From: Glandiceps talaboti
Lineage: Eukaryota; Hemichordata; Enteropneusta; Spengelidae
DNA: 64,000 nt
Assembly (NCBI RefSeq): GCF_964340395.1
Contig: NC_135562.1
Coordinates: forward strand, 8,133,634-8,197,633
Direction of reading: 5' to 3'
Numbering within the stretch: position 1 is the stretch's first letter; every line of letters starts with the position of its first letter. Below the pieces are notes generated by a model. The model made no database searches. It saw nothing but the letters and a program-made list of their open reading frames with translations, and had not been told where the DNA came from. The translations under genes and the position numbers were made by a program. Below are positions 14,701-28,100 of this stretch, piece after piece.

Positions 14701-16899
14701 AGCGTTTCATTCCAGTTATCTTGTGAGACGAGCGCAATCAACTGAAGAAAAAACAAAACAAAATGTTTTTGGAATGTATTACAATTCTACTCTTATGGAA
14801 ACATTTTTCACAACGTTGCTTAGAAATAACAATATACAATGATGATATATACATGTGTAATATATATATAATCAAACAGTTTTAAAAATATGTTATTTCT
14901 TCCTTACCTTATCAGGTTGTGTTGCAATACTCAATGACATTTCCAGTAAATCTGGTAAACGTTCAGAAGTTTTCCGAATGAGATCTAAGTATGTAGTTGA
15001 ATTCTGTAACAGCACATCAAGTGTAAGTCCATTTTCTGTGAGGCAATATTTACAGAAGTAATGAATTTTAAGTCATGGAAAATACATATCCACTTAGAGA
15101 AAAGAGCCTGTGGTTATACATATTTACTAACTTTTCTTACTGTAAGATACACATGATTCACGACATTGTTTTGTTTTGCGATATACAGCTACAGAAAGGC
15201 GTTAATGACATGCGATATTACTCAATGCGTGTACTTGGTAGGACAACATAGTTCTATCTATAGGAAAAATAAGAGAAAAATGTAATTTCACACTTACCCA
15301 TTACATCTACCAATTTATCATTCATATACTTGTAGATATAATATTGGATCTTCAAATTCATCTTTATGTCATTCCAAGCTGTATCGTTTCCAAACATGGA
15401 GTCAAAGAGTTGCATGTTCTCAACTACAGGGGTCAACCAACTGTAAAACAAGTATATCATATACATTTTCAAGCAATCCATACATAGAAGGGTAAAAGAT
15501 GAACGTTCCTGTTTGACTTAAGTTAGTTATTGCTACACTAAATAACTATAAGGTTAGACAAGAACACCATTTCAAAATTTATCATACGGAATTTCACCAT
15601 AGCGTCGATTAAAGGAACGAATATCAAAACATAGGTTTAATCATTCCTTGATTTCAAAACCAAAAGTAAAAACACATACACCTACCTGTTTTCTGGTGAT
15701 AAATTCAACCTTCCTATGATTTCTTGGATTTTGTTACCCCAAAACATTTCATCCATTGCAAAAATATCAAGTGATGGAAAGACTGGACCAGTAAAGTTCT
15801 GAAGTTGTCCGAGTCGCATTCCATAGTCATTCATTGTAACGAAAAAGTCCATCCAATCCACCATGACTTCATTACCATCCCCGCTCATCAATTCTTGAAG
15901 CTTTATTTCAGAAATAACAAAATTATCGTAAGGTCATATGAGTTATTCTGCGATTGGAATTTGAAATATTCTTCCAGAACTGAATTTCACATACTCCACT
16001 GTCAATCAATTAAATAACATGTACTAAAAATCACACTGTATCACTTCACGCCTTCCTGTGGCATTTAATCCCCCCCCCCCCTCAGTTTGACGTTACTTTA
16101 AATTATTTCCGGTCCTTGGTAGTGTTATCGATATTAATGAAACCTACCTGTTCAGCAAGGCCAGCAATATCTCTGTTCATCAGTAAATCAAACATAGGAT
16201 CCTGCTGAATTGACTGACAGAGAATTCTCTGTATGTCTGTGATGTTCACACTGTCCGACAAATCCAATGCCTCCTTTAGTTTTACCGGATCACATAGTGT
16301 CTCGTTCCAATTATCTTGTGAGACGAGCGCAATCAACTATAAAAAATCACATTATAATTAGCTAGTAGACTAGGCATCTCGTATGTGAACATCTTTTCAT
16401 GTTGTTCTTTTCTGATGACAAAACATATGTTTATAGATTGGGTTGTCTCTTCAGAAATTGCATACATTCATTGTTGTCGCTTTCGTAGATAATTCACGTA
16501 ACAAATGAATATATAATTTCAATAAAATATGTTTACCCATTTTCAGATGATTAAAATCATTTTACAAATTCAATCTTTTTCCTCATATGATATATATTCC
16601 TTACCTTATCTGGTTGTGTTGCAATACTCAATGAGATTTCCAACAAATCTGGTAAACGTTCAGTAGTGCTACGAATGAGATCTAAGTATGCAGTTGAATT
16701 CTGTAACAGCACATCAAGTGTAAGTCCATTTTCTGTGAGGAAAATTCAAAGATTATACAATTTTGAATGATGTAACATACATGCCAATGTTAAGTAACCC
16801 CTCTTATGCAATATACAAGATTGACAAAATCATTATTTACGATGTACAGCAGTGAGTTAATAACACATGTTCACCAAACCCACCCTCCCACCATATCCC

Positions 16900-16976
<77 letters not shown>

Positions 16977-19900
16977 TCCTCAATTACTATACTTTCGAGG
17001 ATAAAATAATATCAGATAAAATATATCATTTTCCAAACAAAATCAGAAAACAAGTTAATTTCACACAAGGTCTTACCCATTATATCTTCCAATTTAGCGT
17101 TGGTATACTTGTAGATATAATATTGGATTTTCAAATTCATCTTTATGTCATTCCAAGCTGTATCATTTCCAAACATGGAGTCAAAGAGTTGCATGTTCTC
17201 AACTACAGGGGTTAGCCAACTGCAACAAAAAAACGTATTATGAACATTTGCATATATTCCACATATGGGGAAACCATCAGACCTCTTTTCCCTTAGTAGC
17301 CATTTCAGTGAAACCAATAAATGACTATATATTGTAAAATAATATAACATCCTATGTTAGCAGACACAATGCGGTCATAGTACCATGTATGTGTTCCTAA
17401 GAATATTCCAACATGAAATAAATTTTAAGTCAAAACGTGAATTTTAAAAAGGAAATGTAAAATCATATAAACATACCTGGTTTCTGGTGATAAATTCAAC
17501 CTTCCTATGATTTCTTGGATTTTGTTACCCCAAAACATTTCATCCATTGCAAGCAAATCAAGTGATGGAAAGACTGGGCCGGTAAAGTTCTGAAGTTGTC
17601 CGAGTCGCATTCCATAATCATTCATTGTAACGAAAAAGTCCATCCAATCGACCATGACTTCATTACCATCCCCGCTCATCAATTCTTGAAGCTTTATTTT
17701 AGAAATAACAAAGGTCATGCGAGTTATTTTGCAATTGAAAATCGAAATACTCTCCCAGAACTATAATTGCCCATGTTCCACTGTCAATCAATTAGATACC
17801 ATGTACTAAAAATCTGCCCGAATCACTTCAAGCTTAAATTTCCTGTGGCGTTAAAGTTTTTTCCGTCAGTTTGACGTTCCTTTAAATTATTTCCGATCCT
17901 TGCTAGTGCTATCGATATTCATGAGACCTACCTGTTCAGCCAGTTCAGCAATATCTCTGTTCATCAGTAAGTCAAACATGGGATCCTGTTGAATTGAGTG
18001 ACAGAGAATTCTTTGGATGTCTGTTATATTTACACTGTCTGACAAATCCAGTGCCTCTTTTAGTTTTACAGGATCACACAGTGTCTCATTCCAATTATCT
18101 TGTGAGACGAGCGCAATCAACTGTAACAAAATAAACAAAATCACATTGGAATAAGCTGGTAGACTAGGATTCTATTTGTATGTAAACAACATGACAACAT
18201 ATATGATGCGTATAGTACAGATTGGTTACTCACTTTACAAATTGTGCATATTCATTTTTGTCACTTTCCTAGATAACAATAATAAAGATAATCTATATAA
18301 TTACGATAATTTTTTACACATTTTCAGATGATTAAAATCATTTTACAAATTCATTTTTTTTCTTCATATGATATATATTAAATATTCCTTACCTTATCTG
18401 GTTGTGTTGCAATACTCAATGAGATTTCCAACAAATCTGGTAATCTTTCAGTAGTTCTACGAATGAGATCTAAGTATGCAGTTGAATTCTGTAACAGCAC
18501 ATCAAGTGTCAGTCCATTTTCTGTAAGAGAAGCTTTATAAGTATCAGACAAATGCACCAATTTCAGTTTGATATATGTAACACACTTTGACAATGAGAAG
18601 TTCGAAAAAATTCAAGCAAAACAGAAAGGTACATATTTCTAGGTTAAATAAGCAGCCCCTATGGTAACATTACATTAATTAACCCCTCCTTCAGGTCATC
18701 ATCGAATTCTTTTTATTAAACCTGATGCTGTTGACATTTTGGCATTTTCAGTTCGTAATATACCAACTCCCATAAGCACTTATTTCTTTATTTGTGTAGT
18801 TTGTCACTTGACATGTATATAGGGAAAAATACAAACAATAACTTCATACTAACCCATTATATCTTCCAATTTAGCATTGGCATACTTGTAGATATAATAT
18901 TGGCTCTTTAAATTCATCTTTATCTCATTCCAAGTTGTATCGTTTCCAAACATGGAGTCGAATAGCTGCATGTTCTGTACTACAGAGGTCAACCAACTGT
19001 CAAACAAAACGTATTCACTTATTTGTTGTGTTGCATTGAATGTAGACATAGCAGAACTAAAATGATTTCCATATTTGGCAGTTTCATTGCAACCATAGAA
19101 GAGCCTTATACGGTCAAGGATGATTTCCATATTTGGTAGTATCGCTGCAACCTCTGAAGAGCCTTATATGGTCAAAGAGAACTAAACTGCACCTATCTTT
19201 ATCTTTTGTTTAAGGTATTTTGAATTGGTAAGTTCTTCAAACTGTATGGTGTTAGTAGTAAATGTACACTGATATATGTATTCGAATTATTACTTATATA
19301 CTTTTTCCACAAGAACGACAAAATAACAAGTCACCCTACCTGGTTTCTGGTGAGATATTGAGTCTCTCCATGATGTCCTGGAGTGTACTGCTCCAAAATG
19401 TCTCATCCATGGAAAAAATTTCCAATGATGGGAAGACTGGACCAGTAAAGTTCTGGAACTGTCCGATTAACATTACATACTCGTTCATTGTTGCCAAAAG
19501 ATCCATCCAATCAACTGTTATGTCCATGTTTCCATCTCTGTACAATTCTTCGATCTGGTCATAGAAAGAATGGAGAAAGTAAATCTTTTGAATATGTGTG
19601 GTATTCTTGCGTATTTATTGACTACACATTGTCATAATAATTCAAAATGAATTTCAAGTCAAATTTTGAGTGACAGGGACCTTAGTTTATAATTAGGTTA
19701 TATCTTGTTTATTTCACAGCACTGCGACCAATTACAGTACTCAATTCCGCGACCCTACTGCAAATGATTCCTCTTGTGAATTGCATTTGAAATATTTTTT
19801 CATTTAAATCAACCGAATCAGAAAATTCTTATCCCTTTACAATTCACACTTTCGTTATTTAAACAACAAACAAGTGCAAACTTAATACGAACAATGACTG

Positions 19901-22900
19901 ACTGCTAGAATAGACAATTTCTATCTCTTTCCTCATAGTATTTCCTAAAGAAGGATGGTGTACTCAAACATTTCGTTTGATTAGTTACGCGTTCAATACT
20001 AGATTTTTGCATTACCTGCTGAGCAAGTTCTCCAATATCTTTGTTCTTTAGCAAGTCAAACACGAGCTCTTCTTGACTTGATTGGCAGAGAATTCTCTGG
20101 ACGGACGAGACGTTTACATTATCTGACAATCCAAGAACCTCTTGCAGTTTTTCCGGGTCACATAGTGTTTCATTCCAGTTCTCCAAGGACATGAGTTCAG
20201 TCAACTGTTGCATACATTGAAAATACAAAAGGTGAAAATAATCTGTTTAATGGAAAGAGTTTATAGAGCAAATACATGTAACGGAGTTTCATCACTAGGA
20301 AGTCACTTTTTTAAATATCAGAGCGCAAACACAAATGAAAAATATATGATGATAATGACAAATATCATGTATAGTGTCATGTTTCTAAATGAATATGAAA
20401 AGATAATATACACTGCATACGACCATTAGAACGTAACATAGTCAAAGAATTCCGAATATAAAACATTGGAAACGGGAACAATATTCCTCACCTTTTCTGG
20501 TTGTGTGGCAATTAACAGCGACACTTCCATCAAATCTGGTAAAAGCTTCGACGTTTCCCTGATGAGTTCTAGAAATGTCGTCGAGTTCTGGAGCAGCACA
20601 TCAAGCGTTAGACCATTGTCTGTAATTTAAAATGTTATATTGAATTTTCTAACAAATGTTATATGAATTTTTATAGCAAGGAATGTGCCTACCAAAATAT
20701 GCTATAAAGACTTCTGTTATGTTATTTTATTTAAAAAGATGTAACCAAGACGTTCAAAATTTTTCTATGAGCTTTATCATAAATTTTGTTAAAGATTATA
20801 CATTTCATATGTTTTCGGATGAATTAATCACCATAACCAATGCATACAACCTGAAATAGTTATGCAAAATATCGCCAAAATGACTATATGGATGAGCCAA
20901 AGTCTACGTTAATTTGTTAGATTTAGTTTGTGTATTTGACAGGCATGACTTCTTTATATCCTTAGAATATTCGTCAGACATCATTACATAAACACAGATG
21001 ACTTGTTTAGTTCAAAAGCTAGTAAGAACTTTTTGGAAAGCCTTTGGATTTAGTTTTGTTGAGACCATCCAGTTTTCTTTGTGTTTTTAAAAAACAGCTT
21101 CTATAAAATACCTCATGTAAATGTAAGCTTTCAGGAAAAGTGTATATATTATACTTTTAGTGCTTCACACATCTCTCTATCCCTACACCATTACCAACGC
21201 GTACAACCTGAAATAGTTGTGTAAAATCTCGTCAAAATGACTATATGGACAGGCCAAAATAAATGCTATTTTTTACAGTATATGTTTTGAATGTAAATGT
21301 TGCCTAAACATTCGATATATACACTGTGGACATTAATGTACTGGATTCAAAGTGATGCGTTTTCTTTATTGAAAACATCCGTTTGCAAATAAAGCTACCT
21401 GTTGTACAGATTGAAAATAGCAAAGTCTCATTTCCAAACTTACCAAGTATTTGCTGCATTTTAGCGTTCGTGTATTTGTAGATGTAATACTGCAATTTCA
21501 CATTCCTCTTCATTTCAATCCAGACTGGATCCTCTCCCCAAACAATGTCATACAATCCCATGTTCTGAACAAACCACGTCATCCAACTGTCCAAAAAAAC
21601 AATACAAAACAAAACACCCATTGTTTACATGGAAACACGTTTAAGACATACAGATATCTGCTAGTATTGTTTCAACGTACTGAGTAAAGAATATTAATGA
21701 TGAATGGGATTTATAAAAAAATAATGCAAATACGTTAAAATTACGTTTTAAAATAATGGTAAGACCTACTTTACTAAGTTAACATATTCAGTAACAACAA
21801 ATGAGACAGGGGTATGCACCCCTAAACACATGTCGGCAATACTGGTATGACTACCTACCTGTCATTTTGGGTCAACTGCATTCTTGCTGCCGTCGTCTCC
21901 ATAGTTTCAAGTATTGCGGTCCAATCGTATTGGGATCCCCATGTCATAGTCATATTGGGTAGCAACATTAAGGTACTTGTCAATTCGTTGAAGTTATCTA
22001 CGAATACCTCCCAATCAAAAGGCTGCAACTCTGTGCTGTGATTTGCATATACTCCATCAAGCACTTGGTTAACTTTATTGATCTACAAAACAAAAACAAA
22101 CAAATGTTAATGTTTTCTGATAGCCATAAGGTACTTATTCTAGCACTTACACAAGAAGTATGAACAGATTATCAGTGTCATCTTTTCCTCCACATGATGT
22201 TCAAAGTACCTTTTGTCAATTGATTACACACTCCTGGTGTTACCACAGCATTTCATTCAAGTTTTTTTCCAATATTTGAAATCAAGATAATCGTACAAAA
22301 TGAACCAAAAGACTTACACAATTATGATTAATAAATATCTCAAGAAAGTAATAATCTGCTATTTAGCTCATGTATATTATTAAAGAAAACCTTTAAGTGT
22401 AATAAACGTACATCCATTTCAATGCTATCCACGTTGTGCATTTCTCCAAGCTCTTCCATCAAGATGGTATAATTCACCATACAGAAGTAGTCATCCAGAA
22501 AGGACACATTCATACTTGATGTGAATCCGTACCATGTTCTCGCCTCTTCGCTTTCACAAAGGTACGGTATATACATTGCTGCCTGGGAAGACTAGAACAC
22601 AAATACGATATTAATGGTTAGCTTTAGTAGTATAAAACCACTTTGTACATAATATATGTTGAATGTAAAGCTGATAAAATAATATCTAAGCAGTTGTATG
22701 AAAATATATGCTAATGAAACTACGAAGGTATGGGCACATTAATTCCCCTTTAAGTAAAGCTATGCATATCTAAAGATTACCTATATCTTAGAGGCTACAA
22801 AGTGTGACAATATTTAGAAGGTCATCTTGTTATCTTGTTGAAAACATAGATATCTGTATATTTTGACATTCTTTGAAAAAAATTTGTTAAATTATCTGGC

Positions 22901-25085
22901 CATTTGGTTAAAAATGGTTTAAGAGATACATGTATTGACAGATTGACGTAGAGACCATCAAATATTTATAGTGTATTCCACATGAATAAAATTACCTTTG
23001 TTTGATCTATGAAAACTTCCATCATGATTTGAAATATATCCGGGAATTGTTTCATAGTTTCTGTAATTCCGTCTACAAACAGCCTTGTTTGGTCACCCAT
23101 ATTATTCATGACGTCATCACCAGAGGTAGCTGTCGAGAGTGAAAGTGATTTTGAGATTTTGGTATTTCCACACAAACAATAATACAAGACAAAGTAATAG
23201 GGCAGTTATTCAACGTTCATTGTCATATTATATAAGTGGTGTATTGACTAGACAGGTCTCAGAAGAAAAATGATACTGTAGAAAACGTACCAAGAAGATA
23301 ACCTACAAAATATTGAAGCGGTTCACTCTTAAACATAAAATGACGTCATGCACTGTTATTTACGGTGTAAATGAAACGATATACTTGTGAGTTGCTATTC
23401 TAATAACATAGTATTGTCAAACACAAATTACAAGAAAGCTTACCACGGATAAGTTCAAGATGTCCATTCATTCCTTTAATCAATCCGTTCGTGAGACTGA
23501 AGAATGGTTCATATAGAGACCACATATCAGTTTGTTCCAGCATCTCTCCACTAAGCCGTAACATCATGGGTATCCTAAAATGTAAGACATCAAAAACGAA
23601 ATTACAGTTCCTGATGTTAACACGGCATTATTCTGGAAATTACACGAAATTATTCTGAAGAAAAGTGCAAAAGACACAAAATAGATATAAAGATAATTTG
23701 GCAGTATTTAATAATATATGTGGAAAGTCAACCACATTTGAAATATAATTATTAATTTGTTCTAATATTAGTATTCTTATATACAAAATACACGCGACAT
23801 TGTTAAAATTCATTTAATGACTATGCTATAATATGTAGTATTAGGACATTTGTGACTGTTTTGATCTGTCTGTATGTTAGTCTATGAGATAACACTATTT
23901 GTGATATAACATCTCTATGTGTATATTTATCAATAGATTATCAATACTATAAGAAATACAGTATTGTGAGATTTTTGATATCTTCGGAATTATAATGATG
24001 TCTTAAGAGTAATTGAACAATACACTGTTTTACTTAGTTATCCTGTCCACTTGAGTTGAGTTCGAATAAAATTCAAATGCACTCACATTTCTGGTCCAGA
24101 ATTCAACAATTCCATATATCTGCCTTGTGCTCTTGCCATCACGTTAGTCATGAGACTATCCCAGTCCACAGTTCCGTACTGGCCGATAACTGTTTCCATA
24201 GTTAAATTCAAATACGGCATCGAGTTCTCGGATAAGTGAGATACACTCAGCATAAAATTATTCCAATCAAATGGTTCGCTAGAGACGTCGTTAGTTGCAT
24301 TATCCGATAATGTGAGGTGCAGTACTTCAAGCTGAATGAAAATGTGCAGAAATAAGTAAAGATAAAAATATACCAAGACAATCCTTTTAAAGTACAAAAT
24401 CAAAGTCCAAAATTAAAAAGTCAAATGTTATAAAATGTTGAACGTTTTCAGTATCCTTCTATAATATGCTAGCTATCAAATAGATCAAGTTCAAAGACAA
24501 AAGCTGTGCAAACAACTTGTTTTTGTGTATGGGGTCGTTTTATCGTAGTCATTACAATGTCAGGCAGACACTTCTCCACCGACGTCCATCACAATATTTC
24601 TTTCCCATTTACCTACGTACAGTATTTCAAACTTGTCCTCACAGACATTACTGTCTTTTGCCTAAACTGCTATTTGAAGGTAATGGTATGGCTTCCTTTC
24701 TTACCTGAGAAATCAGTTGTTGCATTGGAGTTATTTCCGCAATGAGGCCTGGTACCAAACTCGTGTAATTCACCTTACAGAACGTGTCATCTAAGACGGA
24801 GATGTTGAAGTTTTCAGGGAAAGTAAAGAACCTGGCTCGTTGTGCGGAGTCACAGAAAAGTCCGACCCAGTCTTGGGTTTGTCCAATAAATGCAGACTAT
24901 AGATGAAGAAATGAAGAAATCAAAGCAGACAACTCAATTAATGATGTACTGGTCTGATAAATCTTATTCATTGGTTAAACCTGCAAGACCGTGTTATTAA
25001 ATTTCGTTAACGCTTCTGATCATGTCATGTGACATAATTGTTCATATAAGGCATATGATTTTCACTAAATAGTGAGACAGAGAGC

Positions 25086-25121
<36 letters not shown>

Positions 25122-28100
25122 TGACTGACTGACTGACTGACTGACTGACAGCTAGATATGCTCTGATTATTGTACTTACTTTAGTTGGATCCATTATCGT
25201 ATCAAGTACAGTCTCTAGGAAGACTGGGCCATGGTGGAGTATCATTGAAATACCATCGTAGAAGTTTGTCAGATCCTCACTATCAAAATGAAGGTTACCA
25301 TCAGCGAAATCTACAAGAATGAAGAAAAAAGTTGGTAAGTTGTAGTCATTGTAGTAAAGTAATGGTCTTGCCGCACTTTGTTCTAGTTATTGTGAGCTCT
25401 TGTGCCTCTATGTACATGTACTATTGGTCTATGGTGGCGCTGTTGTGATGGGTCATAGTAGAATGACGGCAGATGACAGTTTCAAACCGTTCATAGACAT
25501 CGTTGTGGTTTGGGGGTCAGTGTTGCAAAGTAAATATTTGAGGGTACGGATCTCTCAAAAGGAAGAACTATTTTTTTCCGGTAATATAGGACAATTGTAT
25601 TAGATACAGATAGAAATAGCATCGTTAGAGTAATTCAAACCAGTCTTAGATGTAAACATACTTTTTGGACAAAATCTGAAAGACACTAAATCTTTCACGC
25701 AAACTTACCTGATGCAAGCCCTAATTGACTGTTCATCGTCTCTATTAAGTAATATATCGACCATAAAAATGGTTCATACATGTTTTGAGTTCCCGTTGCT
25801 TCTCCTGCAATTCCACCGGCGAAAATGATTAAGCCGGGAATAGTTCTGTAAAATGAAACATCAAAAGTATTACACACTTTCGTACACTTAGTTATTGGCA
25901 ATACGTAAATTGATTGGAACCTAATGACTTTATATTTATCAGGATAGTAAATAAATCACTACATTCAACATTTCCTGGTATTTTCCACTAACTTTGAAAT
26001 CATGGTATGAATATTTTCATTAACAGATGAGAGCAAAGTGTTATAAACAGAGATCTTACAATTAAAAAAGCAACATCTTCTGGTATATTACTTATTGGCC
26101 GTATTGTTTACTCATACAAACTTATTACACAGTCAATGATTAAAATTCCTCTAGGAAGAGTTGATATTTCATCTGTGTTCAGATAAAACTTTGACATAAT
26201 CTTTATGACAGTGACGGATGTGGCCTTTAAATAAACTTCCATGCATCAAGTTCAAAGTAAAGGTACGTACGTTTCCAAGTCACTTCCGACCAATTCTTCA
26301 TAAGAAGCCATTGAGCTTGCCATCAGTTGATTGAACAGAACTGTCATGTTGAACTGCTCCAGCATCTTCGTTGTCATGGCGACAGCATTTCCGATGTTTT
26401 CGTTAAATTTGTTAGAGTCTTTCCAGTATTGTACCCAGTCAAAAGGGGCCATGGTGACATTTGATGGATGTGACATTGAGGAGTTAGGTGACATTGACAT
26501 AATCTGTTCGAAGAAAAAAATCAGTCAATCATGAATTCTTTCAAAAATGGGGAATGTTATCTTTTTATACATCATGTGTATCATATTATTAGATGACGTC
26601 ATTTGACACAGTTTTTACTGATAATTACATCTTTTCTATGCCCAAATATGCATAACACGATGCACGGTAACAGATAAATAACAGACAGTTTTCAAACATA
26701 CGTTCGGCTACAATTGCTTATCATGGGATATTTGTCACTGTATCACAACTTTTCGATATTTTACTAGCGCTATGTTGAAAAGAGAAGTTACTAAAAATTT
26801 TGGAAGGAAATTGAATTAGAAGAGAATCTTTCTTTCTCAATAGACCTCGACTGCATCTATTACCAATGGTGCTATTCACTGTCAACTTTAGTTTGGGGGC
26901 ACAGGTCAAGATACTGACACTTACGTAAATACTGAATAAATACACCTGAATTGCTCTCTGAGAGATGTCACATAATTAAACAAATCGTAAGGTGTCAGAG
27001 GTATTTTATTTTGAGTACCTGTCGCATGAATACATCAATGTGTAACTCTTCCTGCATTTCCTGCCACAATACATCCCAGTCCACACGACATATATGCTCA
27101 AAAGCTGAAATGTCAACAGAAGGATCTAGACCCAACAGATCACGAAGCTCCTGTTCGTCGCATAATATCGCCATTGGATCATCTATCGTTGATAATTGTT
27201 GGATCTAAGTGAAAAATGAAGGATTAAATCTTAGCCATGGATGTTGTCACATAGGAAAACGTGTCTGCCATCGGCTCCTTTATGCTAAATATGTGACTTC
27301 ATAATTTCGATATGCTATCAATTTACCATAATTCAATGGAATCTATGGACTATTTCAACTTGACATGAAAATATGAACTAGATTACCTACTCATGGAAAG
27401 ACATTTGTTTATTTTCAGAGCTAAGGTCAGTGACCCCACAATATACCTTGATAGACCACGTATTTATTGGATGTCATAATGTGCTCATACTATACGAAGA
27501 GAACGTCTATCAAATAGTTCTATTCCTTCCCTATATTTGTTAGCTCAACCCAGTCTTCATTTTTGAACGACATTCACACAAATATTGTCTTGTTATATAT
27601 ACCCTTCAATCTACATCAAACCATAAGACTGAATGTCTAAAAAAATAACCATACCTTTGTTTGATCTGTAAATGCTACAATCATGGCTTCCAATATCTTC
27701 GAGTCCGGCTTCAGAAAGTTGGTCACAGCGATGTAAAAGTTCCTCAGTGTTGTCGCATTCACAACCATTTCACCGTTAGCAATGCCTGTCAAAGAGAAAT
27801 ACGAGTTTAGGTGACCACGTCTGAGGAAAATAATGCATATGAACATTTTTTTGTAGTTCTAATTTGATGTCATTGTTCTAGCAGAGTATTTAAATGATAC
27901 CAAGTCACGTACCTTCCATTATCTCAAAGTGTCTGTTCATTATTTTGTAGATCTGGTGTTGCATTCTCATACTGTGTTCTATATCCATTGGTAAACGCAT
28001 CTCATACGTCATCATTATTCCATTCAACGTTTCAAAGGTCATATCGCCAATAGTACTCAGCAGACTAAAAGTGAAAATGAAAAAGGTTCAATAGGCCTTT

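Noticed and set aside
11804-20204. A cluster of separate small paralogous genes
   Set aside because: Repeated units have no own start, signal peptide, stop or promoter, and splice phases chain them into one frame; they are modules of one protein.
11804-20204. Mutually exclusive exon arrays (Dscam-like)
   Set aside because: B, C and D exons are not phase-symmetric individually and neighbouring copies differ little, so inclusion of all copies is simpler. Transcript data could reopen this.
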